The notes: a model not told the origin generated them from the sequence alone. DNA of 14,072 bases from Tetmemena sp. SeJ-2015 (GCA_027382625.1 JAJKFJ010024491.1:1-14072), one strand, 5' to 3'; counted from the first letter of the stretch, positions 1 through 9,338 are shown. Numbers and translations are program-made.

Positions 1-796
1 TGGTTGCCATCTTAAATTCAAATTTTAAATTATGAAGAGCCCGCCACTTATTATTATGTATGCTGTTGCCTAGGTGCAGAGCACTCACGAGAACATCAGA
101 GTGCAAAAGATGTCAGTTATTGATGTTTAATTTGTATTTTTTATCTTTTAATGAATAATTGATTAAGTAACTTAATTATTTTTTATTAATTTCTTTATTA
201 TATTATTTTTAAAACAAATTCTAATTTATCGTTATTGATGTAATTAACTCAGCTCACTTTATTTTCAGGCAGCAAAACTAGGGAGGAAATCTATGCTTTC
301 ATTTTAAGCAAAGCATATCGATTTAGATTTTTCACTTAATTACCTCATCTTGAAGATAACCTTCCTCATTCATTTGTTTTTAAAAATTTGAAAAATCTAA
401 ATTGACAAAATATGTGGCCTTATGCTAGAAACCTTAAAAAATTAAAATCCTTAACTTACCTATTATATTTACATAAGAATATACACCTTCTGAAGTAATG
501 CTTCATCGATCACATGCACTTTAGATTTTAATTATAAAGATGTCAATTATGGTGCTGCTAGTGTACTATTTTATTTCACTTTTTTCTATTAGTTATATAT
601 GTTCATGTATTTCCTTTCTTCCCTGTTTCTGATTCTAATCTAAAACGATATCATTTTTTGCGTAAAAATATTATAAATAGAAGAATATATTTATGGATAG
701 TCTACATTTTTAAAAGATGTGTCTATTTAGTATAGAGAAAAGTGGTTTTCCAAATAATATTGCTAGCATTTTTTTGAAAAAATGTATAGTATTTGA
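1..796. other. AT-rich region, no supported gene
   Basis: Very AT-rich DNA with short open stretches only. I see no RNA gene, repeat array or motif that can be supported. Parts of 560-790 could be the upstream sequence of the 797-1906 frame. Confidence 0.5.
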
Positions 797-1906
797 AATA
801 AATTGCTTCGATCATTAGAATCATTAACAACTTAGTAATTTAAGGGATTTAAGGTTTCAAGCTTAAGAGAGCTTTAGGCATTAAGAATAGTATCATCTGC
901 TTTTTATCTAAGTAAAATGATTTACAGTTTATATAGGCCTCCTATAAATTTTAATAGTTCTTCAATTGATACAGTATATAAAAGCTTCAATTTTTCTCTT
1001 TAGTGTTCATTTTTAATAGACTAATTTTCCAAATATTAAATAAAATTTGCAGATAGGGGTTACTTGTAACCTCTCTCCTTCAGTTTTAGCATCTCTTTGC
1101 ACATTAATCGATTTCATTACAAAATTAGATGTGAAATCAAAAAGTCTCCAAGTCTCAGCATCTTAAATACTTATTATCTTGGAGAAGAAGACTGCTAATG
1201 GAGTGTTCTCATAATACAAGCAAACTAATTCGTTCATTACATCGGCTTCACTTACTTGTTGATCATCATCTTTCAGCTAACGACCCTTATTCCATTATCA
1301 TTAAAATATCAGACGGCAAGGGAGATTCATTATGAGTTAAGAACAGTCCAACTGTTATTGTAAAAACTCAATCAACGATTAAATTTCATTCTCATCCCCA
1401 TTGAATATATTTTACAAATCATCTAGAAGCTATCTTCAAAGTACTAGAGACAACGACTTTCAGTCAAAGATTAACCTTAATAATCCATCTATTCTGAACC
1501 TTCTGCGAAAACTACTTTGACAGCTTCAAAATTAACTTAGCTACTAAATTACTAAGCTATTCCATCTTTGAAGAGAGATGCAACATTCTTAAGCAAATAT
1601 GTAATAATTCTTGCCAGTTTAATGAAATGTTAAGAGCAACATTTAAGTTATAATCAACTTCTAGAAGTATAATTTTCACTTAATAAGAGAAACTTGAAAA
1701 CTCATGCAGCCTCATATTAAATCATATAAATCTTTGCCTCAATAAGGTATATACTAAGAAGCTTTAATCTTGAAACTCTTATGCCCAAATTCTAATCTCT
1801 CATAATAAAATTTCCTCATTTTGCTAAGATTTTAGTGTTCAGATGTTCTCTATAGATATTTAAATTCAAAATTCTCTCTTTGACAATGCTTGTGATTAAT
1901 CATTGA
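797..1906 (+). CDS. Long open frame (369 codons without TGA), possible gene
   Basis: With TAA/TAG as Gln, one frame is open from after TGA 794-796 to TGA 1904-1906. The first plausible ATG is at 917 (MIYSLYRPPINFNSSSIDT, 329 residues). Thirteen other TGA triplets in this interval all fall in the other two plus frames. One hydrophobic stretch (FTYLLIIIFQLTTLIPL, about 1240-1290) could be a membrane helix; the rest is Leu/Ile/Gln/Ser-rich. A rival reading starts at ATG 1332 (MSQEQSNCYCKNSIND) and would need a frame change near 1500; its composition is also protein-like (FEERCNILKQICNNSCQFNE). In DNA this AT-rich an open frame of this length is not decisive. No homology is recognised. Confidence 0.33.
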
Positions 1907-2731
1907 AAGCCTAGTTTGCATTTAGCAATAATAAATAAAAATAATTTTAAATGTAGCTATTTTTGATAATGCATTAAGTAGTCAAGCAACCTCAATCATT
2001 TACAAATTCTGAATTACCTCAACTTTTTGAAGAGATAAATAGCCAATAAGTGAAAATGTAAAAAGAAATTTAATTTAGATGTATGTATAATATAGAATTA
2101 TTATTTTTTCTTCGCTTTTCAGATCCTTCAAATTATTGAATATGAGAGCATGCAATTAAATTCTACTCTATCGTTATTTCTTCCCAAATATACTGTCCAA
2201 TTTATATTATAATCCCTTTATTCTCTTAAGCAATCAGACTGTAAGCGTAGTCTCTATTGATACCGAATAGGATGATGAAATGTGCCTTCCTTAAATAAAC
2301 TCGACTCTGCCACTCTGCTATGTAAATTTAAACTTGCCACCTCAACATCATAGAACAGCATGTATCTTTCTTTACCTTTGAGAAAATATTCTATTAATTG
2401 AAATTCTTAAAAATATTCCTTTGTCAGTTATCTTTAAATAGAGAAAGGAGCAAGGAAAAGCTCTGCCTACTGTAAAATATTGCGGAGGAGAGTCATCTTT
2501 TGAGGTATATTCTTCTTACACTTCTTAATATGAGAAGAATATGAATAGGTGATCGGGAGTAAGAGATATTTGAAATAAATAAGAAAGTAGATCTTGATTT
2601 AAGACTTCATGATCTGAAGGTTAACAGCTAGATGAGTTATTTTTTTTTACCAAGGTTTAGTCAGTCTCTTTTTTAAAAATAATTCCCGACAAATAATTAT
2701 AACAGTAATAGACGTCTGGGCTTTCACGTGA
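1907..2731. other. AT-rich region, no supported gene
   Basis: No convincing frame, RNA gene or repeat. A slightly GC-richer patch at 2705-2760 (containing TTTCACGTGACGTGG) directly precedes the Asn/Ser-tract fragment and may belong to the same gene. Confidence 0.45.
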
Positions 2732-2998
2732 CGTGGCACAATTGATCAAGGAGTTACGCCTGTGAATTAAGTTTAAATCGATTAAGTTAGTATATGCCCT
2801 ATTAGGGGTTCACTTAATAACAGTAATAGCAACAATAGCAATAGTAGTAACAGTAGTAATAGTAATAATAATAAGAGAAATCGTATGGAAGACGATGACG
2901 AAGATGAAGAAAATTAATTAGAGGAAGAATATAGTTTGAAAAGAGGAAAAGTTGGAAAATAAATAAGAGATTTTTCAAAAAGCGAAAATTAAATCTGA
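2732..2998 (+). CDS. Coding fragment with Asn/Ser tract and acidic patch, function unknown
   Basis: Read with TAA/TAG as Gln, this frame opens after TGA 2729-2731 as RGTIDQGVTPVNQVQIDQVS. It runs into 19 consecutive Asn/Ser codons (2816-2872), then KRNRMEDDDEDEENQLEEEY, and stops at TGA 2996. Low-complexity Asn/Ser runs followed by charged segments are common in ciliate regulatory proteins, but no domain is recognisable. No start codon is convincing, so upstream exons or an upstream macronuclear segment are likely. The +1 frame continues openly from about 2945 to 3410 and may be the next exon; no clear splice pair was found. The trinucleotide tract alone could be a non-coding repeat, so this is a moderate call. 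Confidence 0.42.
2816..2872 (+). repeat. Imperfect trinucleotide (AAT/AAC/AGT/AGC) tract
   Basis: Nineteen consecutive RRY-type triplets encode only Asn and Ser on the plus strand. The mixture of AAT, AAC, AGT and AGC is more like a selected Asn/Ser tract than a pure microsatellite. Confidence 0.85.
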
Positions 2999-3576
2999 TA
3001 CAGTGAGGCTCAAAAGTAAGCAATTAAAGATCAAAGCAGTTATTTATCTAGAGATGTCTTTATTAATTTAAAGTTATGATGATCTATACATCTCTTTTTT
3101 GCAATCTCTCGAATCAATTCATATTCTACCTATAATGATAATCTTATAATTTATTGGAAATACTTAATTTAGTCCTCTAAGTTTTGCCAGCTACAGGCTT
3201 GCCAGCTCTTTCAATAATGCTCAAAAATACATAAAAATTCGGTTAATTAGAATGCGCTTGGTAAAATTACTTTAAGAAAAATAGAATAATTAGCAAAACT
3301 GGGTGAGAAGCCTAAAAATTATTTAGAATGAAAAATGCCAAAATCCAAGAAATCCTGGTTTAGTTGAACAAATATTCTTTCAGCTTTTGATTTCATAACA
3401 ATGATTGAGTTCAAATATTCTTTAATAATGAGATTCCCTTCCAATCTTTGGTCTTATTGTCTATGTTTTCTTTAATACATATTTGTATCTTCCCTTTAAG
3501 CATTTTAATGCAGTAGATATTTATTCACTCCTTCATTTGATTATATATTTCTCCTCAAATTATAGAGAAGGAGAAC
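2999..3576 (+). other. AT-rich stretch with competing open frames
   Basis: Two plus frames give partly protein-like text (for instance NALGKITLRKIEQLAKLGEK at about 3250-3310 in one, and SFASYRLASSFNNAQKYIK at about 3185-3240 in the other). They cannot both be right and no splice pair settles it. It is probably a continuation of the 2732-2998 gene or chance. Confidence 0.25.
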
Positions 3577-3945
3577 ATGGAATGGATAATTGACTCGACT
3601 CTAAGCGATTATCAAAGTGTAGTGATTAATTGTGGGAACTATTGGTTTAATATTCTTAATTTAGGCTAAGTTCATCTCTCGTCTATTCGAAAGGAGAGGC
3701 TAATTTCTCCATGTGTGAATTTAAATTAAAATAAAAAAGATTAGACTTACTCTAAAGAATTTTAAAAAGTTTTAATATTGAAAGGTCAAATTTATCAATA
3801 ATACAAGGAAATTCTTCTCAAAATAAAATAAATTCAATCAAAGAATTAAACACTCCAACATTAAATTCATTCTTCATAAGTATCCTCCGCAAACTATAGA
3901 GAGCCAGATATCTGCTATACAGCTAACTCTTTACTCACCTATTGA
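3577..3945 (+). CDS. Possible small ORF, 122 codons, function unknown
   Basis: ATG 3577 opens a frame to TGA 3943-3945 with TAA/TAG as Gln: MEWIIDSTLSDYQSVVINCG, then KERLISPCVNLNQ and a Lys/Gln-rich helix-like part (GQIYQQYKEILLKIKQIQ). The first 45 codons have mixed composition typical of protein; the second half is very A-rich and could be intronic or intergenic. No domain, operon partner or splice signal supports it, and chance is a realistic alternative. Confidence 0.28.
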
Positions 3946-4154
3946 CAAATGCTCTGAAGAAATAGTAATATGAAATAATTACCAATTCATATTTTTAATT
4001 GATATTCTCGTTTCTTAGCTTGCTTATATTGTTGCTGTGACTTTAAGCTTCCTAAAAGTTACTTAAATGCCTAAAGAAAACCCATATTGCCATATATAGT
4101 TTCTAAATTGGTTTCATCGGCAGCTTTTAATTCATTTTGAAGACACGAGTTGTA

Positions 4155-4619
4155 ATGGGACTCTTCCAAGATCAAGATGAAATTATAAGCTCCAGAATGT
4201 ATAATAAAAGAACTACTGATAACTTAAAATATTCCAAAATAAGATAGAGCAAGAAAACTGTAATGCAAGGGAGTTATATCTCAAGTGAAAATAGTTCTCG
4301 GGATACTTCAATATATGCTTTATTATTTCAACTCTAATCTGTTAACGAAATCATAGAGAGGAATAAAAACACTCTGATGCAGCACTATCTTCATAGATCG
4401 CTTTCAGAAATCAGTAAAGTCAGTTAGTTGAGAAATTATAAGAGAATAATAAAAATTGTCAAGAAGGGCAAAGCATCATTTCAATAAGTTTTCATTCACA
4501 TCACGAGATTAAAATTGCTACTTCTATTTTAAATGGAGAACATTTACTTTAAAAGACTTTCCTCTCCCTCTGACTATTGCTAAACTCTGAAATTAACAAG
4601 AGGCACTCAAGTGACTTGA
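4155..4619 (+). CDS. Possible ORF, 154 codons, function unknown
   Basis: ATG 4155 (MGLFQDQDEIISSRMYNKR) stays open to TGA 4617-4619 under the Gln code. It reads as a basic, Ser/Lys/Gln-rich protein with a segment NYKRIIKIVKKGKASFQQVF near residue 100. The frame is already open upstream to 4041, so the start is uncertain. No family is recognised. Length alone does not prove coding at this base composition. Confidence 0.3.
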
Positions 4620-5202
4620 TTGATTACGATTTGAATTCAAGCATTGATACAAAGGGTAAAACCCTGGGAATCAGTGGCCTTGCTAGATCATGAAAATAGC
4701 AATCTGAATATATCAAAGGCTTCCTGCACTTTTCATGAAATCAAAAAGTAAGACATCGATAGTGTAGTAATTATTGATATCATTATAAAAATTGTAAAGG
4801 ATGAAAAAGTTTTAACGATGATTTAAATCAGTACGCTAAAAAGCAGGTAGTCCTTGATAACCTCGATATTTGGATAGGTACTTCAAGAGCATGAACTCTC
4901 ATTTTCATCTGAACCTTAAAAGTTAGTAAGTTGACTGAGTGAATTCAAGGCATCTTAAATTAATGTGAATATCAGATGCTCACTATTATATTCATCTAAC
5001 TCATTAAAATTACTTGTGTTTTAAAAGGAAGATTTTTAACTTTACTTCTTTTTAAAAATACTCTATCTTAAGGATTTAAATAGTTTGGATTAATCTTTTG
5101 CAACTACTATCTTTAAATCTTTATCTTTTAGTTACATTGGTAAGTCTGGCTAAAAATGAAGACACTAAATTATATTTTCTAATTAATTTTTCTATTTCAT
5201 TT
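4620..5202. other. AT-rich region, no supported gene
   Basis: Nothing beyond short chance frames is visible between the 4155-4619 frame and the A/CAAA repeat. A transcript feeding into the 5225-5752 coding stretch could start here, but no signal identifies it. Confidence 0.45.
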
Positions 5203-5280
5203 AAAAAAAAAAAACAAAAAAAAACAAACAAACAAACAAACAAACAAACAAACAAACAAACAAACAAACAAACAAAACAA
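5203..5280 (+). repeat. A-tract followed by (CAAA)n microsatellite
   Basis: Two A-runs (12 and 9 bases) at 5203-5224 are followed by 12 perfect CAAA units from 5225 to about 5276, ending in an imperfect unit. Because the unit is four bases long, every frame reads the same repeating Asn-Lys-Gln-Thr peptide on the plus strand. Confidence 0.95.
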
Positions 5281-5752
5281 GGAGGACTAGACACTTTTGA
5301 AACAGAGGAAGTATGCACACTAGCTCTCTCTTATCTAGGAAAGCTTTCCAGAGGGGTATTTGACTGGCTTCAAAAATTTGAGTCTTTCAGGGCAGTAGAA
5401 ACCTGGAGGACAGAAGATTTTTAGGGAACTGAGTGAAATCTCATTGTCAGATTCCATCACCCAATTTAACCACTAGCTCCACCGTATCTTAGGACTAATA
5501 AAAAAGCGCCCTCACAACTTCATTAGACAGAAGGAGAGCAGGATCTTCGTCAAGATGTTCAAAAATATTGGCTACACTCTCTTCTCCTTCGAGTGCCATT
5601 GGAGTCAGAAGTTGACTCATCAAGTCGAAAAAGACAAGGTTAGACTTCAGGCCACTCTCAATCATCATACAGCCTAATATAGGAAGGATAAGATTAGATT
5701 ATCTAAAAATACAGATAAATTTCATTGCAACTTTCTTTACTACCCATACTGA
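5225..5752 (+). CDS. Partial gene of unknown function beginning in an NKQT repeat
   Basis: I do not recognise the product. One frame, read with TAA/TAG as Gln, runs without TGA from the CAAA repeat to TGA 5750-5752. After the repeat (encoding Asn-Lys-Gln-Thr units) it continues NKEDQTLLKQRKYAHQLSL, then IFRELSEISLSDSITQFNH, IKKRPHNFIRQKESRIFVKM and GYTLFSFECHWSQKLTH. From about 5490 to 5650 the G+C content and the codon pattern (AAG, ATC, TTC, GAG) are clearly above background, the best coding signal in the left half. Another plus-strand frame (5098-5424) is also open and reads plausibly up to TGA 5430, but it cannot supply the downstream part. The true start is not visible; the repeat may be part of an intron or untranslated leader. 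The last third (after about 5640) is AT-rich and may be non-coding. Confidence 0.55.
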
Positions 5753-6504
5753 CTCTTATTTAGGTTTTTTTGTTGTCTATTGAATTAGAATTTGCATTTG
5801 GATTCTTCAATTTCACAAATTATCTTAATTGCTTCCTATCTTAGTCACTAAATTTAGCTTTTAGACTATTATCAAACTTTTTAAAATCTTACCATTTGAG
5901 CTCAGTAGTATTCTCTTAATCATAGCCACTCTTGGTATGAGAGCTTTTACTGGAAGTAGCTAATAAGAGGAGTAGATTTTAAGTGCTATTTTCGTAGCTT
6001 TTATAGTTTTCTCAAATGCTCTCGATTTCACTATAACAACATATTAATTGGAGCCAATTTTACACTAAACTAAAGTGCAATCATAATAATGTTTGCAAAC
6101 TAAAAAAGGTTTACTTACATTTACTTGCATTCAGTATGTTTAGAGGTTCTTCACTGCGGTACAAGATTTGTTTCCCATTTTCACCTTTCTGTTTCATTTT
6201 TCATTTATTAATTTAATGAAATTGATTTTTATATAGTCTAATAAACTACTGTTGAGCAAGGGTGAGGAAATTAAATTAAAATCTAAATTATCAACCATCG
6301 ATCATCAAATCGTATTTGAGCCATAATAGCATGCTCTACGTTAACTTCGATTATAAAATCCTTGATCTAATTAGAGAAGTAAAGTGCACTTTATCAAATT
6401 TCCTGAGCACGCTTAGAGACAAATTTACATTTAAATATTCAAGAGGAAAATATCGAGATAAAATTTAATTATCAAATACAATATATCATGTTTTTTAAAA
6501 AACT
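5753..6504. other. AT-rich left flank of the transposon
   Basis: G+C content falls to background. I looked here for a terminal inverted repeat matching the sequence right of 10425 and for C4A4 telomere-like repeats and found neither. No gene is supported. Confidence 0.5.
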
Positions 6505-8030
6505 ATTTGAGTCTCTTTCCCAAGTCTTCTAGTGTCAATCTCCCATCTTTGAATTGAATCAGGTCATCTATGAGCCACCTCTGCTACTTGCTGTAACCCG
6601 AAGCTATGTACTGCAGCCTCAATGCTGTGTGAACTGATCCACTTTTCGTTGTGAGTGAGAGTAGAGTGTCTTTGAGGAAGCCACTGCAAACGATGAGGCC
6701 CATAGAGTAGATGTCAAACGAGGCTTTCTCAGCAAGAACTTCTGCTTCTTCGCGATGTCTGATCCAAAGAATGGGTGGCAGCCACTGGTCCAGGCTATCC
6801 TAGCCAGCCATTCTTGCATGGCAAAAGTTGCTCAAAAAGACCTCTGACGGGGTCTTTCCAATAATGCGAAAGTATGAAGGGCTGAGACATCGGTGTGTCA
6901 CTCTCTGCAGATGCACTGCTCCAACTATGCTGGGCATGATATTTAGCACCTCAATGAGCATCCAGTGCTGAACAGGATTTTGAGTGAACCTTGCAAAGCT
7001 ATAGTTTAACTCTCTGTAGATGAATTCTATACCATCCTGCCAGATGTAGACCTGCCTGATCTCGTCGAGACCTTGTACCCCTTTTTACTTGAGATAGGGG
7101 ATTACCTTGAAATCATTGAACACTCTCATCATGCTCTCAGCATCTTCTTGCAAGTCCTATTTACTGAATTGCAAATGGTGCTTTCAGTCTCCTTCTTGCT
7201 TCTAATGCTCCTTAAAGAAGAGGCCTCCTGACTTTTCAATGTGCTCTAAGATCATATTGAGCTCCCATCGAATTGTAAATGGGACTCCTAGCTCATCAAA
7301 AACTTGACTGATACTTTTGCTGCCTCGCGCGAAGAGGCCTCTTTAAGAATTTGGGAGTGGTGGCTTCTCAAATTTTTATGAATGATGGAACTCAGGCACA
7401 GGAGACTAACAAAGCTGATCCAACAAGCAAGGCTGCTTGACTCTAGAATCTTCTGCTGCAATCAAAGGCAGCGTAGCAATCTGAGTCAGCTAGCATGGGA
7501 TTACTTTTTATGAAGCGATAGCGTCCATAATAGGAGTGACGACTAATGGATGAGTGTCGAGCTTAAGCTATTTCATTACAAGGGGGCTGTACCCAGAGCG
7601 CAAGAGATCCTCCTTGCTATGGCTAACCAAATGTGCCTTTAGGGCACGAGAAGTTGGGAACCTGCTATTCATCATTGCAGAGCTTGCACTAATATCTGCC
7701 TCTGATTTTTAATTGTTGGTAGAAGCTCTAAGCGCGTTCATGGACAACGGCATGCCTCTTAAGTTCTTTGGGCTTGTATACTCCATGGCAATGCGCACAA
7801 CTGAGCAGAAGCCTGGGTCATTGGGCCTTTTCGCTTTTCTATCCTCTCCTTCGCGATAGCCATTCCTTCAACCAATCGTCATAGCCCCGCTCTCCTCGCT
7901 TTCTTTGCAATGATTTTGGATTTCCTTGCCTAGCCAAGCTGTTCGTAGTGATTTCCTGCAGAAGACTCGCCAACCCAGTGCACTTGTGGATATTAATGCT
8001 AACGCCTTGCGAATGGCTTGCGCTCTCCAT
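6505..8030 (-). pseudogene. TBE-like C2H2 zinc finger + kinase-like protein ('57 kDa' type), disrupted copy
   Basis: Third gene of the element. From ATG 8030 (MESASHSQGVSINIHKC) it spans about 1.5 kb, matching a 57 kDa product. Finger 1 lies at 7799-7740 (CAHCHGVYKPKELKRHAVVH). Finger 2 lies at 7688-7619, with the YQCKLC half in one frame and the FPTSRALKAHLVSH half in the next, so one extra base sits near 7661. The C-terminal third resembles a protein kinase: THRCLSPSYFRI at the HRD-loop position, FLSNF at the DFG position and SFDIYSMGLIV after it. Catalytic Asp is absent from both motifs, so it is probably a pseudokinase. TGA 7820-7818 is in frame before finger 1, although a 72-bp GT..CTCAG intron (7872-7801) could remove it. 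TGA 7186-7184 is in frame with kinase sequence on both sides. No stop follows the kinase; coding character fades near 6505. Confidence 0.8.
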
Positions 8031-8551
8031 ATTAAATAGTAAATTATTCCTATTAAATAATCAAGCACTTAAACTTTATTTAGTCACTCACAAAGCCATG
8101 CCCTAGAAGACACTCAACGCAGCCCCACCATGACTATAGCACTCCCTCTGCTTCCTCAAGGTAAGCAATGTCCAAAACAATACCTTCTTCCATGTTTAAA
8201 ACATCAAAATCCATACTCTCAATGGGATATCCCCAAAACCATATCTTTTCACTGGGAAAAAACATCCAAATCCATACCTAATTCCTACTTTAGATTTCTA
8301 GCCATACAAGAGACTTGAGCTCGCAGCAGACAGTCAAAACAGCTTATCCATTGCGAGCCATAGATTTGCCAGTGCAATGCAGCTCCGGGGACACAAGTTT
8401 ATGTCCTGCCTAACTTAGTTCGCCAGCTTAGTTAATAGAGATAGCTCTACTATTAAGTACCCAAGCTCTAGTTTAAGCTTATGTAACTCAATTAATTAAG
8501 ACTTAAACTTATTTTAAAGGAGGGCCAGACAGATAGGACTTGACTCTAGTC
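8031..8551. promoter_or_regulatory. Divergent intergenic region of the element with a 19-bp direct repeat
   Basis: This gap separates the start of the zinc-finger/kinase gene (minus) from the start of the small gene (plus), so promoters for both are probably here. It contains an A/C-rich part (about 8170-8280) unlike the coding flanks. Two 19-bp copies at 8198-8216 and 8259-8277 differ by one base, 61 bp apart. CCCCAAAACC sits at 8231-8240. AT-rich strings at about 8030-8065 and 8480-8515 lie just upstream of the two starts. An ATG at 8130 in CCACCATGAC context opens a short frame up to a CAAG|GTAAGC donor-like site at 8160; an additional 5' exon is possible but unproven. Confidence 0.45.
8198..8277 (+). 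repeat. Pair of 19-bp direct repeats, 18/19 identical
   Basis: AAAACATCAAAATCCATAC at 8198-8216 recurs at 8259-8277 with a single A to C change at its ninth base. The spacer holds CCCCAAAACC, which resembles the spirotrich telomere unit. A binding site for an element-encoded protein is conceivable but not shown. Confidence 0.7.
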
Positions 8552-9338
8552 ATGATAAACTTTAACCAGAGAGCTCACACGAGCATCAACCAGACTCATA
8601 TCGTAAGCAGAAAGCAGCTGGAATCGAAGTTCAGCTCCAAGGGCGACCTCTATTCCTATCTCAAGTTCTAAGGTAAATAATGAAATACTACTTAATCTGT
8701 TATAGCTGGGTATCACCTGCCCTCCCTGAAGAGGACAAGCCTCCGCTTCCTGAGGGATGTTCTTTCAAGGTAGAAGCTTCTGATGAGGACGGCTAAGCTC
8801 ACCCAAATCAACGTTCCCAATTACCCTGAGCTCTCTGTGGCAAGCATTTTCGAAATGGTGCGAGGGGACAAGGAGTTTCTGAGCTATCTCATCTACTATG
8901 AGGACATGGGCGAGCTGTCTGAACGCAGCTATATGCTTTCCATACTCGGCACTCTTAGAGGAGACTTCCTATAGAAGCTCGTCCACACACAGCAATAGCT
9001 CAGAATGTCAGGTAGACTAGAAGAAAAGAAGCTTGACACTATCGAGGTAAGTCCTGAGATGCTTCGAAGTCTTGAGGCTCAACCCAACTATTCGATTAAG
9101 AATTCGGGGCTCCTAAGTTTATGTTTTAGAAAAGAAGGGCAGAGCTCTGGCATTGTTGAAGGTAACTTCTACTGGGAAGCGTCAATAGAAAAAGCGCAAG
9201 AGATTTGAAATCAGCTGTGCTTATGAGGGAGCAGGGGAAGACAGCCTGATGACAGGGAACGGAATCGGTGGCCTAAAGCCCCTTGACGTAGACATGGGAT
9301 TGCTTAGGTCCCCTCCCGCCAAGAGGATGCTGGCTTGA
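8552..9338 (+). CDS. TBE-like small accessory protein ('22 kDa' type), one clear intron and one unresolved junction
   Basis: Second gene of the element; its biochemical role is not known to me. It starts at ATG 8552 (MINFNQRAHTSINQTHIV). A 33-bp GTAAAT..TATAG intron at 8673-8705 joins ...YLKFQ to AGYHLPSLKRTSLRFLRDV without breaking frame. The second exon is rich in charged, helical sequence, with TAG read as Gln (GDFLQKLVHTQQQLRMSG). Frame one then stops at TGA 9206, but the next frame carries the rest of the coding signal: a basic cluster (GKRQQKKRKRFE, possible nuclear signal) and a C-terminus LLRSPPAKRMLA, ending at TGA 9336-9338. A GTAAGT donor at 9047 with an AG at 9134 or 9137 (88 or 91 bp) would restore frame, giving about 220 residues. 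A one-base frameshift near 9130 is the alternative. Expression probably runs from the gap shared with the zinc-finger/kinase gene. Confidence 0.8.
8673..8705 (+). other. 33-bp spliceosomal intron in the small element gene
   Basis: The segment starts GTAAATAATG and ends CTGTTATAG, is AT-rich between GC-richer exons, and contains an in-frame break. Its removal joins a split Ala codon (G|CT) and keeps one open frame for more than 100 codons downstream. Confidence 0.8.

Noticed and set aside
3974..4181. A hydrophobic open frame (FIFLIDILVSQLAYIVAVTL) that first looked like receptor membrane helices leading into the 4155-4619 frame.
   Set aside because: On recounting bases, the hydrophobic stretch and the 4155-4619 frame are in different frames, so no multi-helix protein results.
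5098..5424. Standard-code ORF spanning the CAAA repeat (starting MQLLSLNLYLLV).
   Set aside because: Only one plus frame continues into the GC-richer coding part after 5430, and it is a different one. The N-terminal part is AT-rich and unlikely to be coding, although the piece after the repeat reads plausibly.
6619..6819. Minus-strand ORF starting MQEWLARIAWTS.
   Set aside because: It is a shadow of the kinase-like frame, which shows recognisable motifs in the neighbouring frame.
2996..7820. TGA read as tryptophan, because sequence continues in frame past TGA at 7818, 7184 and 2996.
   Set aside because: The transposase and small gene end sensibly on TGA, and the best in-frame cases lie in a gene that also has a frame change, so nonsense mutation or an intron is simpler. 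A code with context-dependent TGA remains a minor possibility.
7868..8068. Minus-strand ORF starting MLDYLIGIIYYLIW.
   Set aside because: It overlaps the start of the zinc-finger gene in another frame and is AT-driven. The MESASHSQG frame leads in phase to finger 1.
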